A DNA stretch of 64,000 bases from Aradus depressus (GCA_963662175.1 OY759216.1:40317087-40381086); one strand, 5' to 3'; positions 33,536-45,419 are shown, counted from the first letter of the stretch. Notes: generated by a model from the sequence alone, not told the origin. Made by a program: numbers and translations.

Positions 33536-33640
33536 ACATCGTTATGAGTGACTTTAATATATCCAGTAATGTCAGTGATCTGTACAAAACCGGTTCGTAT
33601 AAGAAAGTCCTATTATGGCCAAATCACATAGATCGATTTC
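33536..33640 (+). repeat. FB1 fold-back element fragment
   Basis: ccagtaatgtcagt, gatctgtacaaaaccgg and cctattatggccaaatcaca follow the FB1 right arm. Confidence 0.6.
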
Positions 33641-33731
33641 AATTTTTTAAAAACTAAGATTAAACTAATAGCCTCGGTCAGTTTTCGAACCCCTGAGCCA
33701 TACTCAATAGTCTTATATGTTTACTACTTGT

Positions 33732-33971
33732 GGACGTCGGTAGCTCAGAGTGCTAGCCTAATGAGTGCAAAATCACGGGTTCGAAACACGGCCGAGGCCT
33801 TTAGGTTTTTTTTATCTGGGAGGTGAACATACCTTGAGAGACGTTACTCGATAAACATAGATGGTTAACGCAGGTAGGATACAATTTAGGACTCCTACAG
33901 TAAAGCTGGGCTCATGTCCACACATGTGAGAAAAGAGCGCTCTGGTAGTAGGCGATGTGACCTCGTACTTA
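33732..33971 (+). repeat. SINE family 1, degraded copy
   Basis: Head cggtagctcag, B box gggttcgaaacac, shortened body, end gtgacctcgtactta. A short inverted head fragment (gcctcggtcagttttcgaac) lies just upstream at 33669. Confidence 0.82.
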
Positions 33972-34011
33972 AAAAAGTTTCACAATATTTAATATTAGTT
34001 CGTCAATTATA

Positions 34012-34445
34012 TGCAATGTGTGTGTCACTGAACACGATAACTCCCGAATGAATATATCAACAAAAAAATTTATATGAGTATCCGAAACGCCTATAAGGGC
34101 GACACCTATTGATTTTCAGCTGAATCGGCCAATGAGAAAAAAAGAGATGGGAAACCTCAATACAAAAACCCCAATAACTGCAGAATTAATTCCATACGTA
34201 ACGAAATTTCGTGCGTAAACTCAAAACCCCATAAGCTCGACACATTAATTTTAGCCCAAAGGGTGGGATATGGGGAGGAGGGCACAACTCAAAAACCCTA
34301 AGAACTCTTCATGAAATTTAGTATGATTCAGAAATCCCTTAGTATTGTTCTTCAACCATATCAGTTGGTTTCAGGGGGAAAGCGAAAACTTACTTGATTA
34401 ATTCCTACTGGGGAAATACATTGCAGATGATTCACCAACTTTTTC
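34012..34445 (-). repeat. Dispersed repeat D, - copy
   Basis: Reverse monomers (ctattgattttcagctgaat, acaaaaaccccaataactgc), unique segment (agggggaaagcgaaaactta) and terminus attgcagatgattcaccaac. Confidence 0.82.
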
Positions 34446-35194
34446 TCCCAGTTATTTAGTACTATTATACCCTCGTCCACTAATTATAAATTAATTATTG
34501 TATCAATTTGGTGCAGCAGGGTAAAAATGAAAAATGTATTCAGGAAAATATTGTGAAATTTAAAAGTGATGTTTTGCAGAATACTCTGTTAATTAGCCCT
34601 GTGTACTCAGTCGACATGTTTATCTAGGTATTGTAGATTTTATGAAACGGGAAACTGTCAATATTGATATTGTGTGTATGTTTCCTGCAGATGCCTCAGT
34701 ACCCAACTATTTGTACAAATAATTCATTTCATTCCCCCTGATTTTCGCAGTAGGCAGAAAGTTATGCAGTATATTATACATAAGAAATTCAATTAATTCT
34801 GGTAATCTGAATTTTTCGGATTCCCTGAAATAAAAGTCTATCTATGCTCTCAATAACATCCAAAGGAATGATTATATTGTATTGATTCACTTATGAAATT
34901 GTTCTTTTCGGACGCTAAACATGATAGAGAATTAAATAAAGAAAACAATACTATAATTTTCACAACTCAGTTTATTTTTATCAACCTCATGCAAAACAAC
35001 ACAATTTTTTTTTTTCAATACTTTTAAATTATAATTAAATAAGACGAATGATAAATAGGCTGCCTCCTGCCAGAAGACGGAGTCTGAGTGAGGGAGGGGC
35101 AGCAGTCAGCAGGGACTGTAGAATCGCTGTTAATAATTAAATATATTCATTCTGTATTTGACATATATCAATAAGAAGAAAAAGTAAATATATA
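34446..35194. other. Gene B intron, unassigned
   Basis: AT-rich; no gene or repeat recognised. Confidence 0.35.
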
Positions 35195-36172
35195 CAGGGT
35201 GTCCAAAAAGTATGGAAACGGTCGAATTTCACAAAAATTTCAGGTCCAAATGCAAAAACAAAAAAACACGTGTCCAATATTTTTTCAAAAGCTATTTAAC
35301 GACACCAATATTGACCCCCCCACCCCACCCTCTGTGGGTGAGGCAGGGGGCAACTTTGGAAAGTTAAATGGGAACCCCTATTTTTTATTGCAGATTCAGG
35401 TTTCTTGCATCAAAATACGTAAGTTTTGTTCGAAACATTTTTTGAAATTATTGATAAAAAGTACTCAAATTTCGAAAATTAAAACGTGTCCAAAAAGTAT
35501 GGAAACGGTCCAATTTCACGAAAATTTCAGGTCCGAATGCAAAAACAAAAAACACGTGTCCAATATATTTTCAAAAGCTATCCAATGACACCAATATTGA
35601 AAGTACTGTGGGTGGGGCAGGGGGCAACTTTGAAAAGTTAAACGGGATTAGATAATGTAGACAAAACGTTATCTTATAAAGTAAGATTGGGACACGTCAA
35701 GTAGCTGAAGGGCATCAGTTTGAACATATTAATTAATTAAGAAATCCGCCGTTATTACCCACGTGATGAAAAGCAAGGGGCCTCACCTTAAACAAGCACC
35801 CCGACGGTGAGAGGCCAGGGGCCTCACCTTAAGAGGTTTTTCCTCTTGAAATCGGGAAAAAACCTTATCATTACGATTACGACATGATCTAATGCAAATC
35901 GTGGAAATCGAGAGAAATGTTCCAACCAAAAAAACTTACGTATTTTGATGAAAGAAACCCGAATCTGCATTAAAAAATAGGGGTCCCCGTTTAACTTTTT
36001 AAAGTTGCCCCCTGCCCCACCCACAGGGGGTGGGGGGGGGGGGGGGGGGAGGGTCGATATTGGTGTCGTTAAATAGCTTTTGAAAAAATATTGGACACGT
36101 GTTTTTTGCTTTTGCATTCGGACCTGAAATTTTCGTTAAATTGGACCGTTTCCATACTTTTTGGACACCCTG
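35195..36172. mobile_element. Fold-back MITE with ~250-bp inverted arms
   Basis: Left end CAGGGTGTCCAAAAAGTATG and its exact reverse complement at the right end, each next to TA (35193-35194, 36173-36174), which suggests a Tc1/mariner-type element. The arms extend through the acacgtgtccaatat, acaccaatattga and gcagggggcaacttt words. A second + copy of about 160 bp of the arm sits inside at 35487-35645. No transposase is present. A G run interrupts the right arm near 36030-36050. Confidence 0.92.
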
Positions 36173-36235
36173 TATATATATACGTAGGTATAATCAGCAG
36201 TAATAACGAGAATAATAATGTGTAATAACCACAAC

Positions 36236-36350
36236 ATGGTATACTTTCTTATACCCAGTATGAAATGAATTTGAATGAGGGGAGTGGAATTGAGAATGGT
36301 CTGTAAAACTGTGGTTGGTATTATATTAGTTTAATATGCCTTCCTCTATG
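36236..36350 (+). repeat. FB1 fold-back element fragment
   Basis: cttatacccagtatgaaatg, aatttgaatgagggg, gtctgtaaaactgtggttgg; lacks the terminal repeat. Confidence 0.65.
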
Positions 36351-36847
36351 CTACATTGATGAATCATGAAGTTTGTTGATTGGTAGTTATGAGCTCTAAT
36401 ATATAATTCGGTCGTAAAAGGAGAGGACTACTAATGAATGGAGATGAACAAGCCACTAGGGTACATTTCCAGAAGTATGAATGAATATAGTCCGTTCTGT
36501 GGGCAGCACATCAGCTGACCACGTGGTCCTCATCATAGTCAGACTGCAGCGGTTAGGATCGTTAACTGTGGTTAGTGCGGCTAATTAAAATATTAATGGT
36601 CACTCAGAACAGCATGGGAACTTCTCTGTTATATCAAACTAGGTCAAATCGTAAAGATACATATTTTAAAAGGAGAAAAAAAATGTTGTCATAGTTTTTT
36701 GAAGGAATAGCCTAGTGAGACCACATTTTTAAAAGCCAATCTGAAGACACTTTAACAAGACGTAACTTCCTTATACCCAGTAATGCCAACATGAAATGGA
36801 TTTGAAAGTAGAGTAAAAAGTAAACCAGTGTTTTGTACAAGGAATTT

Positions 36848-36999
36848 GGGAACCATGGTGGCCGTGCGGGCTAGAGCGTAGGGCTTTGGTCGCATGGTTT
36901 CACCATGGTTTGCGGGTTCGAATCCCGTTCGGGAATGAGTTTTATTTCGTAGTTTCCCCCCGGGGGCCATGGATGTCGTAAATAATTAGATAACACAGT
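36848..36999 (+). repeat. SINE family 2 copy, lacking poly-A
   Basis: Head gggaaccatggtggccgtgc, B box gggttcgaatccc, body to aacacagtgacatg. Confidence 0.88.
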
Positions 37000-37066
37000 G
37001 ACATGCCTGTTATGGCCACATCACATATTCATATTTATATAATATATTTTTCTTTTGTTTTCTTCT

Positions 37067-37634
37067 GGGAGCCATGGTGGCCGTGCGGGCTAGAGCGTAG
37101 GGCTTTTGGTCGCATGGTCTCACCTTATTTTGCGGGTTCGAATCCCGTCCGGGAGTGAGTTTTATTTCGTAGATTCCTCCCGGGGCCATGGATGTCGTAA
37201 ATAATTAGGTAAAACACCATTTACAAGGGGAGGGCGCCGGTAGCTCAGTGGTATGCGTGCTTGACTTCTGAGCTCAAGGTCGTGGGTTCGTAACCCGACC
37301 GAGACCCTTAGTTTATTTTATCTGGGAGGTAAAATAAACTCAAGCACGCCGTCCTTCGGATGGGACGTTAAGCGATGGTCCCGAGCCTGTACGATGTCAG
37401 GTACTCGTTAAAGACCCCTACCCAAGGTGAATAAAAATTTAGGGTAGGCAAAATTTAGGACTCCCACAGTAGAGTCGGGCTCATGTCCACCAGAGTGACG
37501 AAAGAGCGCTTTGGTAGTAGGCGATATGACCTCGTTGTTAAAGCCCGGGCATGAGTCATAAAATCTAATCTAACCATTACAAGGGTCCATGGCTGATATA
37601 CATCATACATAAGGCCAAAAAACAAAAAAAAAAC
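37067..37634 (+). mobile_element. SINE family 2 copy split by SINE1
   Basis: The head and body run to 37229, then resume at 37586 as ccatggctgatatacatcat and acataaggccaaaaaac, the expected SINE2 3' end with A tail. The gap is exactly the SINE1 insertion and its target duplication. Confidence 0.88.
37230..37572 (+). repeat. SINE family 1, full-length, inside SINE2
   Basis: Complete copy from gagggcgccggtagctcag to the tail tcataaaatctaatctaacc. Target duplication TTACAAGGG at 37221-37229 and 37577-37585 (extendable to ccat(t)tacaaggg). Confidence 0.95.
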
Positions 37635-37683
37635 ACATTATCAACATTCTTTTGTTTCAATCCTTTTTAATTAAAAACTATAG

Positions 37684-37751
37684 TGATGGCTGATGTGCGC
37701 TGATCATAAAGCCAGAAAAGGGGAGGAAAAAAAAAAAAAAAAAAAAAAAAA
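37684..37751 (+). repeat. SINE family 2 3'-end fragment with poly-A
   Basis: tgatggctgatgtgcgctga then cataaagccagaaaagg and an A run. Confidence 0.6.
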
Positions 37752-37806
37752 TTAAAAACTACCATTAATAAAAACATATTTTAAAATTCGTTGCCATGCG
37801 TTACAA

Positions 37807-38514
37807 CCTTTCTCACAACTAACAACATCTCGGCAATCAGAAATTTTATAAGAAACATTTTTGGTAAGAACCAAGTTTCCGATAGGATTAACCGTTTTCG
37901 TGTTAATAAGTCAACGTCTAAAAATTAAGACGTTTTCGGCACATATCTCAAAAATTCTATATGAATTGTGTCTTTTAGTAGTCTGGTTTCAGCCAAAATT
38001 TAATGAGATCTAGGTTAAATATAAAATTTGAACTTCATTGCTACAATTGTTTCCGTGTTAGAGCGCTCACAATGTTCCAATTACATACAGCATAGACTGA
38101 CGAAAATGGTCCAAACATTTTCAGGGAGTAATGAAAAAAAAATTGATTGTCCAACGAGTTTTGAACTACAGAGGTCGATACTACTTCAATCGAGATAAGC
38201 AAGGCCCAAAGAAGCGTCTTTAATAATAAAATGAACAGTTACAAAAGGTTCTGCCACCATATAATATACAAACTGAACTTTTATCAAAAAATTTAATATC
38301 CTTTTAAATAGAAACCTTTTTTTTTTTTTTATATAAGCAGGATCTTTTCTTCTGATCTTTAGAAACTTTACGAAAGGGGACAAAAAATTAAATTAAAGTT
38401 TTTCAATCTTAAATTTAATTCTTCCTGAGTGTTTTTCTATCACATTTTTAGTGGTCTTTTTTTCTTCATCTATCTTCTATCTAGTATGTACTAGAGTTAC
38501 CACCTTTTAAGAAT
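37807..38514. other. Gene B intron, unassigned
   Basis: AT-rich; nothing recognised. Confidence 0.35.
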
Positions 38515-38835
38515 CGTTGGTCTGCCATTTTGATTTCATCGACCAAAGGAAAGGGATTGATTAGGCGGAGGCTTAACACAAAAACTCTAATAATTGCCGA
38601 TAGAATGAATGTATCGACTCGAAATTTTATATTTGTGACCAAAACTCCATAAGGACATCACCAATCGATTTAGGACATATATTATTAGAATATATATATA
38701 TATATATATATATATTAGGATTTAGGAGCACCTATCTAAGTCAACTATTGAATATTAGCGCAAAAAGTCGACGGTAGGCGAAAAGTTAATTGATTAATTC
38801 GTTCTAGGGAAGTATATTGCCATAGATTCACCGAC
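38515..38835 (-). repeat. Dispersed repeat D, - copy
   Basis: cgaccaaaggaaagggattg, acacaaaaactctaataatt, gatagaatgaatgtatcgac, an internal (AT)n, then the terminus ctagggaagtatattgccat and gattcaccgacgac. Confidence 0.82.
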
Positions 38836-38879
38836 GACTATTTTACATTATCTCTGCAGAAAATGTCAAGTATCATTAA

Positions 38880-39000
38880 TTTTGGTTGAAATGTGTTCAG
38901 CCATATTTCCGTTATGATGGGTCAGACACGAAAGCGAAAACAAAAATTTGTATGTTCATTATTTGACCTGGAACGCACAAAACCTTAATAGTTTTAAAAT
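38880..39000 (+). repeat. Dispersed repeat pair member (see 54360-54480)
   Basis: gttcagccatatttccgtta, tgatgggtcagacacgaaagc and the following block recur with few changes at 54400-54480. Confidence 0.6.
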
Positions 39001-39083
39001 ACCGACAATTAAGACCACTTTATTTCGGGACTTAAGTACATTTTACAATTACCTTAAGAGGTATCTTGTAAAATGTTATATGT

Positions 39084-39135
39084 AAAAAAATTATTAGGTC
39101 ATAAATATAAGTATTTATGACCTAATAATTTTTTT
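39084..39135. repeat. Perfect 24-bp-arm hairpin
   Basis: Left arm 39084-39107 and right arm 39112-39135 are exact reverse complements with a 4-base loop (TAAG). Core word ATTATTAGGTCATAAATA. Confidence 0.95.
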
Positions 39136-40017
39136 TTATAAATAAAAGTTGTAGAGAAAACTAAAAAGTTCATTTTATATGGAATACATTTTTTTTTAAG
39201 ATGGCTCCGTTTGCGAGATACATGCCGAAAACCGACCTAAAATGTCGTTTTTTGTTGTATATATTTTTAGACTTTTCCTTGATTTACACGAAAACGATTA
39301 GCCTTATCGAAAAATTGTTTATTATTAAAACTGTTCATTTTTAAATTTCCAATCTCTAATGTTACTACAGATTTGAGACAAGACCAATACAACCAAACTT
39401 ATAGTTCAAAGTTCCATAGGAAATATTTCAAAGTAATCTTCAAATTGTACTACATAGCAACAAATTTTTATTTTGACTTTTATTTTTAGATAGTACATCA
39501 TAAACGAAATTAATAATAATCTTAGCCAGCTATAGCCCTTCGTCAAGATGGTTTTTCAACATTTCTTCATTGATAATAGTTCGCAGAATAGAGCTACCTA
39601 CGACCTAAATTTCACTAGGATAACTGATGCTTTGAATAATAATAGAGTAGATTAACTTTTCATTGGAAATGGGAATTGTGTTTGATACCTGTTGAGACAA
39701 GCAGGTAAGCAGAGAGAGGTAAATTGTAAAGCAGACAATTTACATAAGATAATAGCCTGGAAACTGGGCTGGGTTGGTTTCTAGGCAACTGTGTCTAACA
39801 CTGGAGCTCTGAATACTGTCTTGGATCTTGTGGAAGGGTGACATTCATCACTGCTTATCTGGAATAATAATAATGGCAACCTAACCTCCACAGTAACATG
39901 GGGACGAAATGGTGCTCTGTTTGGATGATTTAATACCTAGAGAGGAGGAGTTAAATAGAATGGCTTTAATTTCAGTACAAGTTTCATTACAAGTGATTAA
40001 TGAATACCATAAAATAT
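39136..40017. other. Gene B intron, unassigned
   Basis: No gene or repeat recognised. Confidence 0.35.
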
Positions 40018-40025
40018 GTTCTAGG

Positions 40026-40619
40026 CAGGGGCGTAGCCAGGATTTTGAGCAGGGGGGGGGGGGGGGCAAAGTTAGGCTACAGGGGTGGGGGTATAGACTT
40101 CCGGGGGCACAGCCCGCAGTTTCCGTACAGATTGTTTGTTATTTATTTGGGAGACTCGGACCTCTAGAAGCTCCCCCTGAGGTAACCACTGACTGTAATA
40201 CTTAAGTTGACTTTACATGAGCAGCAAAAATGCAAAGCGCAACGGCAGCAAATGCACGCTGTGGTTTCTGTGCTTTTAGAATTAAATGACTCACATCCAA
40301 TAGTGTGCATTTGCTGCTGCTGCGCTTTGCATTTTTCCTGTGCATGTAAAATCAGCTTTAAGAGTATAAAGTATAACATTAATAATGATTTTGAGCGAAG
40401 AAATGAAATGATGGAATTCATATATATTTAAATAAATGAAATAAGACTTGTTTTGTACATGTAAATTTATGTAACAGCTGATTGCTGATTTAGGAATCAG
40501 ACGCACGGGAAATTTGAAGATCCTATTGGTAACTTGCAAGCAATCCACATTTATAATAAAAACAATTTTTTTCGTTTATTTAATTTTTATCTTGGTTTTT
40601 TCTCTGGCCAGGGGGCACG

Positions 40620-40650
<31 letters not shown>

Positions 40651-40664
40651 TGTCTACACCCTTG
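40026..40664. mobile_element. hAT-type MITE with C/G runs
   Basis: Exact 8-bp duplication GTTCTAGG at 40018-40025 and 40665-40672. The ends CAGGGGCGTAGCCAGG and (reverse complement) CAAGGGTGTAGACAGGG form the inverted repeat. A G run follows the left end and a 30-base C run (40621-40650) precedes the right end. No transposase frame is present. Confidence 0.92.
40201..40362. repeat. Palindromic insert inside the hAT-type MITE
   Basis: The left arm cttaagttgactttacatg with gcaaaaatgcaaagcgcaac is mirrored by tgcgctttgcatttttcctg and catgtaaaatcagctttaag. Arms of about 60 bp surround a centre near 40280. Probably a second small MITE nested in the first. Confidence 0.85.
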
Positions 40665-40910
40665 GTTCTAGGTGTCACGATATATCTGAACCAGTCTAAG
40701 CAACCCTGGCAACATATTCTGAAGATCAGTGCCTCCTTTATCAAAAATAAATACTTGTCGTCGACTGTTTGCAAAATCAAATGGCTCAATTCTCAATGGA
40801 AGCTGGGCTCGAATAGAAGAAAGCCTGAAACGTCGTTTCAATCTAGAAGACCAGAAGATTGCAAATCGATCAGTTCCAATTTCCTTGGGTTTCTAAAGAC
40901 CAGGGATTGT

Positions 40911-41215
40911 GTCGGTAGCATGCTGGCCTATTGAGCTCAAGATCGCGGATTCGAAACCCAGCCGAGGCCCTTGGGTTTTTTTATCTATGGGGTGAAAAAG
41001 CAATGAGCACGCCGTCTTTCGGATAAGACAATAAGCGATGATCTCGCGTCAGGTACTCATTAAAGACCTCTACCCTAGGTGATTAAATCTAGGTATGCAA
41101 AATTTAGGACTCCCACAGTAGAGTCGGGCTTATGTCCACCAGAGTGACGACAGAGCACTCTGGTAGTAGGCGATATGGCCTCGTAGTTAAAGCCCCCATG
41201 GGTCATAATAACTAT
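40911..41215 (+). repeat. SINE family 1, diverged copy
   Basis: Degraded head, intact B box side (ggattcgaaacccagcc), body and end gggtcataataacta. Confidence 0.88.
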
Positions 41216-41269
41216 CTCATAAACAAGAAACATACTCATGCAACTCTTTACTCTACAATACACTAATAT

Positions 41270-41455
41270 ATTGTCGGCCAATATGGCTGAAAGTGAATAG
41301 GTGTTGTCCTTATAGGGTTCTGGATTTACATATAACATTTTGTATCGATAAATTCATTCTATCAGGAGTTATCGTGTTCACAGTCTCACAGAGAGACACA
41401 TATTTTTTTCATTTTATATAACTTCCAATACACTTCGTATACCTGGGGAAGTAAT
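41270..41455 (+). repeat. Dispersed repeat D, right half
   Basis: One monomer (cggccaatatggctgaaagt, tatcgataaattcattctat), then a right end with acacttcgtatacctgggga. Confidence 0.78.
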
Positions 41456-42470
41456 AAACACGTATGTGACATTCTAGCGAGCGGTTTACAGCTATCGTCA
41501 ACACAATGAATTGCCTCTATCATGATTTTCTAATAATAATAATTTATTCGATTTGAAATAATGAAAGGTGTTATGTATGCTCTGACGAAGGTGAAGTAAC
41601 AAATTTATTGTCGGCTGTAAGTACTAGAGAGGCCGTAAATAAGTTAACTCTGCTTCAAGAAGGGGCTAAAAGCTTTTCATTACCACCAATAAAGATCCTG
41701 CGGTGCCTGACCGGTTAATGGGGTCAAATACCTCACAAAAAGGTAGAAAAATAAAACAGAAGCTCGTAGAAAAAATGGTTCTTTCAAACTGTTTTCATAA
41801 CAAAAATGAACCGTTAGAACCGTTTCATAGACAAAAAAACATTGCCAGGAGGTCAACGATGTGAGATCAGGGATGTCAAGTGACATAGTACTTTTTACTT
41901 TCTTATACAATTATTTACATCGGACATGTCCACTTTTGATTTTTTTACAGAAGGCCCAAAAAACTGTTTTAAATGGATCTAAGTATAGTCCTCCGCCCTT
42001 CATTCTGTTTCTGTTTATTCTATATGTTTCTGTTTTGTTTTATCGTATCTCTATCATAATTTATATTATATTATTATTTTTTTGCTGGGATCTGTTCTTT
42101 TCTTTTTTTGTCTTCTATATTGTTATTTTTATTCTACTTAATGGATCTCTAATCTTACCCCCATTTTGATTACTCTCCTTGTTACCTATCTATATTTACT
42201 CATTTCATACTGTTTTTTCTCTTTTCCTTTAATTTTTGCCATTCTATTATACTTGTCTTTTCACTTCTGCTTATTATCAATTATTTCTCTGCATGCACCA
42301 ATTTATGGTTTCCCTCAGTTTCCCTCTTTTACAAATTTATTTGCATCTATTTCTTAGGTATCTCTTATAAGTTCTTTTTGATTACTGTTCTCATCTTTAT
42401 TGTTTACTTTTATTTATTGTTTACTACTATTATTATTTTATTTGTTACTCTGTCCAGTGACTGTCATGTT
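41456..42470. other. T-rich stretch, probably a decayed repeat
   Basis: Long T-rich DNA whose open frames are hydrophobic by composition only. It ends at the terminal motif described next. Confidence 0.4.
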
Positions 42471-42474
42471 TTTA

Positions 42475-42560
42475 TTCTTAGGGGACCTCGGTCCCAGAAT
42501 AACATTTATTTTCATTTCAAATAAAATTTATTTTCATTTCAAATAAAATTTATTTTCATT
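42475..42560 (+). repeat. Hairpin plus tandem A/T-rich tail (copy 1)
   Basis: cttaggggacctcggtccca contains the palindrome GGGACC-TC-GGTCCC. It is followed by three tandem units of about 21 bp built on aaataaaatttattttcatt. It looks like the 3' end of a retroelement. Confidence 0.6.
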
Positions 42561-42865
42561 TCATTTCAAACCATCATAGTATTATGCCCGGTCGATTTAT
42601 ATTATCAATTTTATTTTACTTTCTCAGTTATATAGATTTCCTTTTTACTTATTCTCTTTTATTTTTGGAGATACTTTTATTTATTTTTTTTCATCATAAT
42701 GAAGTTGTTAATTTTATGTTTTTTCCTGTTAATCTTTTGTTTATCTATTTTTTAATTGTATAGTTTTTCTCCAATGTGGCACTAATTTTATTTACCTATC
42801 TTTTTATTTATTTGTACTGATACCATATTTCATTGTTCCTGTTCTTTACTCTATATGTATTTATT

Positions 42866-42910
42866 CTTAGGGGACCTCGGTCCCAGAATAATAAAATTTC
42901 TTTTCATTTT
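42866..42910 (+). repeat. Hairpin plus tail (copy 2)
   Basis: Same ttcttaggggacctcggtcc word and aataaaatttcttttcattt tail as at 42475. Confidence 0.6.
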
Positions 42911-44307
42911 TAATTTAAGTATCTTCGTATTTTGAATTTTTTTTCAGAAGTTCAGTAAACCCTTACGACTGAATTGAAACAATCATTATGAAAGAAAAAT
43001 AAATGGTTTTGTCGAAATTTGTTCTAAAAAAATGGACTTGGCCACTTTTGAAATCATACATTGGTTTTGGCATCTTTTGAAACCTGAATATTGAAACTGT
43101 TTTCCTCTCAACATTACGAAGGGAAAAAGTACCATCATTTTTTTTATTGGGGAAACTGCAACTTGCATTTTAAAACATATAAATTAGGGAATTTGGAAAA
43201 ACAACGTTGAAGCAAGCACCAAGTTCAAAACACCACTGACAACAAAGTGACTCAACTTGGTATTGCATTATGGGTACGAGGAAGATGAATGCCTGATCTG
43301 ATTGGCTGGTAGTGGACTTGGCCGTTTTTGAAACCAGCACAAACTGGACTTGTCCAATTTTTGATCGCAACACCAAACTTTGAGCTCATTTTTAAGGTGA
43401 TTCTGGCTTGTTTTGAAACCAATATATTTCATATTTGAATTGGCCGTGAAAAAGTCTATGAGAATCGATTCTAACATCGATTTAGAAAAAATTGGACATG
43501 TCCGTCTTTGATACTAGGCTCCTCATTTAGTATATTGATTTGTTGTATGGGTGGGTTTTGTACTCGCGTTATCCAAAGCCTGAAGGCCCATATAACAGCC
43601 CCTCGCTAATATTTAACTACCTACTCTCCTACCTCTTTAATTAAGCGCAGGATCCTTTTTTAAGCTCTGTTTCCTCATCTCATCTGGGTTGAGGAACATC
43701 TCATCGAAAATATGACTAACCTTCACATTCGTCCAGGATGATGTATCGTGGTTTTCTCCATCACTTGACATCTTCCGCAGAAAGGATCCGTTACAAGACG
43801 ATACCCAATCACTTTTCTCAATGTCATCCGGGGTTAGTCGAGAAGTGTTGTTCTTTTGTTGTCCGATCCTCTAATCAACTCCTTTGACTCTCTGTCGACT
43901 GCACCAAAATGAATTTCCTTTTTACAATGCCCATTCCCGCCGTTTTTGCAATGCGTCTTCGTGATTCGAATTGAGTGGTCAGTACTTCGAGTACTGGAAT
44001 CTTGTGAAAATCTGAGTTCGAGTTTTCAGCGGATTGTCATGTTTTACGGTCCTCTGAATAGGTTTTCACCATCGCTCTAACTCAAAAACGATTATTGTTA
44101 TGAACTTGAAATTTGAAATGAAAATGCTTACTTCCATCTGATTTGATTTTGGCCGAAATTAGTCAAAAATTAAGACCACTTTACTCGATGCCTAAGTATA
44201 TTTTACAAGATACAGCTTATATTTATGACTTAATCAAATATCTCTTCATATAAAAATTAAATTAATTTTACTTCAAACTTACGTCTTCAATTTTTTTTTA
44301 CATAACA
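42911..44307. other. Gene B intron with reiterated short words
   Basis: Variants of tggacttggccacttttgaaa recur at about 43032, 43313, 43345, 43439 and 43492 without a fixed period. No gene supported. Confidence 0.4.
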
Positions 44308-44553
44308 TAATCATCTTTTAGTTTCCATCAAAGGCTCAATCCATTTTCTCATCTCGTCCATAAAGAAATATTTTGGTATGCTTTTGACGCAATTGCGCAT
44401 AGCATCTTCAACTCCAATATCACACAATGCTGAACATCCCTCAGACAGAAACAGAAATAAAATATTTACACCCCAGAATAATGCTCTTCTTTGATAATAC
44501 CACAACATTTCCCACTTCAGTGAATTTCTCTGGAAATGCTTGAAACTACAACA
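44308..44553 (-). CDS. Candidate unrecognised exon on the opposite strand
   Basis: On the - strand a pyrimidine-rich acceptor (tttatttgtgtgttgtag) precedes an open stretch. One frame ends with SIPKYFFMDEMRKWIEPLME and a TGA at 44308-44310. An alternative frame (FQAFPEKFTEVGNVVVLSKK) would splice in phase from the candidate exon at 45420-45482. I recognise neither. It could be a real short gene inside the gene B intron or a decayed element. Confidence 0.25.
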
Positions 44554-45419
44554 CACAAATAAAAAATGGGCTGTTAACATTTTATTGATCGAGTAAAGTT
44601 TTTACACATCGTAGTAAACCTACAAGAAAACACGATAGAAAATACAATAAGCTGATAATGCATTTTCACGTCCATGTTTATGCAGTTTTCCATATTTGAA
44701 GAACAATATTGACTCAGTCACGTGTTTAGTCTAGTTCAGTTCTCTTATTCTGCCTCCCACTGGATCTTTATATTACATTTGGTTTGCACCTTGCATATTC
44801 AATATTTCTTTTTCGTTATCGCAACCAAAAAGTCAATGTTCAAATTTTACTGCTTATGATCAGCTAAAAACCTTGTTGCACGATGGTCCATTGGTCTGTT
44901 ACTAACTGAAAATGTTTAAATGAACTTTCTGTGAAAGCAATTAAAAGTTTCCTGAACAAGAGCCAACTTCTCGATTATGAGACTTCTGTAGGAATGTGTC
45001 TTCGAATTTCATGGCTGGATATACATGGGATTTTAATAATTAAAATAATACGGATTTAATAATTCCTTCTAATAATCTTTATTAATCCCAATATACAATT
45101 TGTCAAATATACTTATTAAAATGAGTTTACAAAAGAACAAGATAAATACATACATATATATTTACGCTACCTCTGTGGAAGTACAATAAGAATTAGGTTT
45201 GAACATACAACAAGAAATAATAATAATAACATTGAACAGAAAATAAAAGCTTTAATTTAAATAACATACATTTGTACATTTAATACAATAAGAGAAAACT
45301 TAATGAGAGAAAATTTAAAATAAATAACAATAGACAAGTAATAATTATAAAAATAAAGAGAAACTAAAATGATACTAATAACAACAATAACTATATTTAT
45401 TTATAATAACTAGTAATTA
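44554..45419. other. Gene B intron, AT-rich
   Basis: Nothing recognised. Confidence 0.35.

Larger units (their letters stand above)
36765..37806 (+). repeat. FB1 fold-back element interrupted by SINEs
   Basis: FB1 pieces at 36765-36847 (acttccttatacccagtaat), 37000-37066 (cctgttatggccacatcaca) and 37752-37806 (gttgccatgcgttacaa, the terminal repeat) are separated by two SINE2 copies, one of them carrying a SINE1. Confidence 0.65.

Noticed and set aside
40621..40650. Long C run (and those at 23944-23970 and 62697-62719) as a functional element
   Set aside because: Homopolymers within repeats, length-unstable and prone to sequencing error; no function is claimed.
41861..42357. Hydrophobic open frames of 102 and 63 codons
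   Set aside because: Their composition follows from T-rich DNA; no splice sites, start context or family resemblance.
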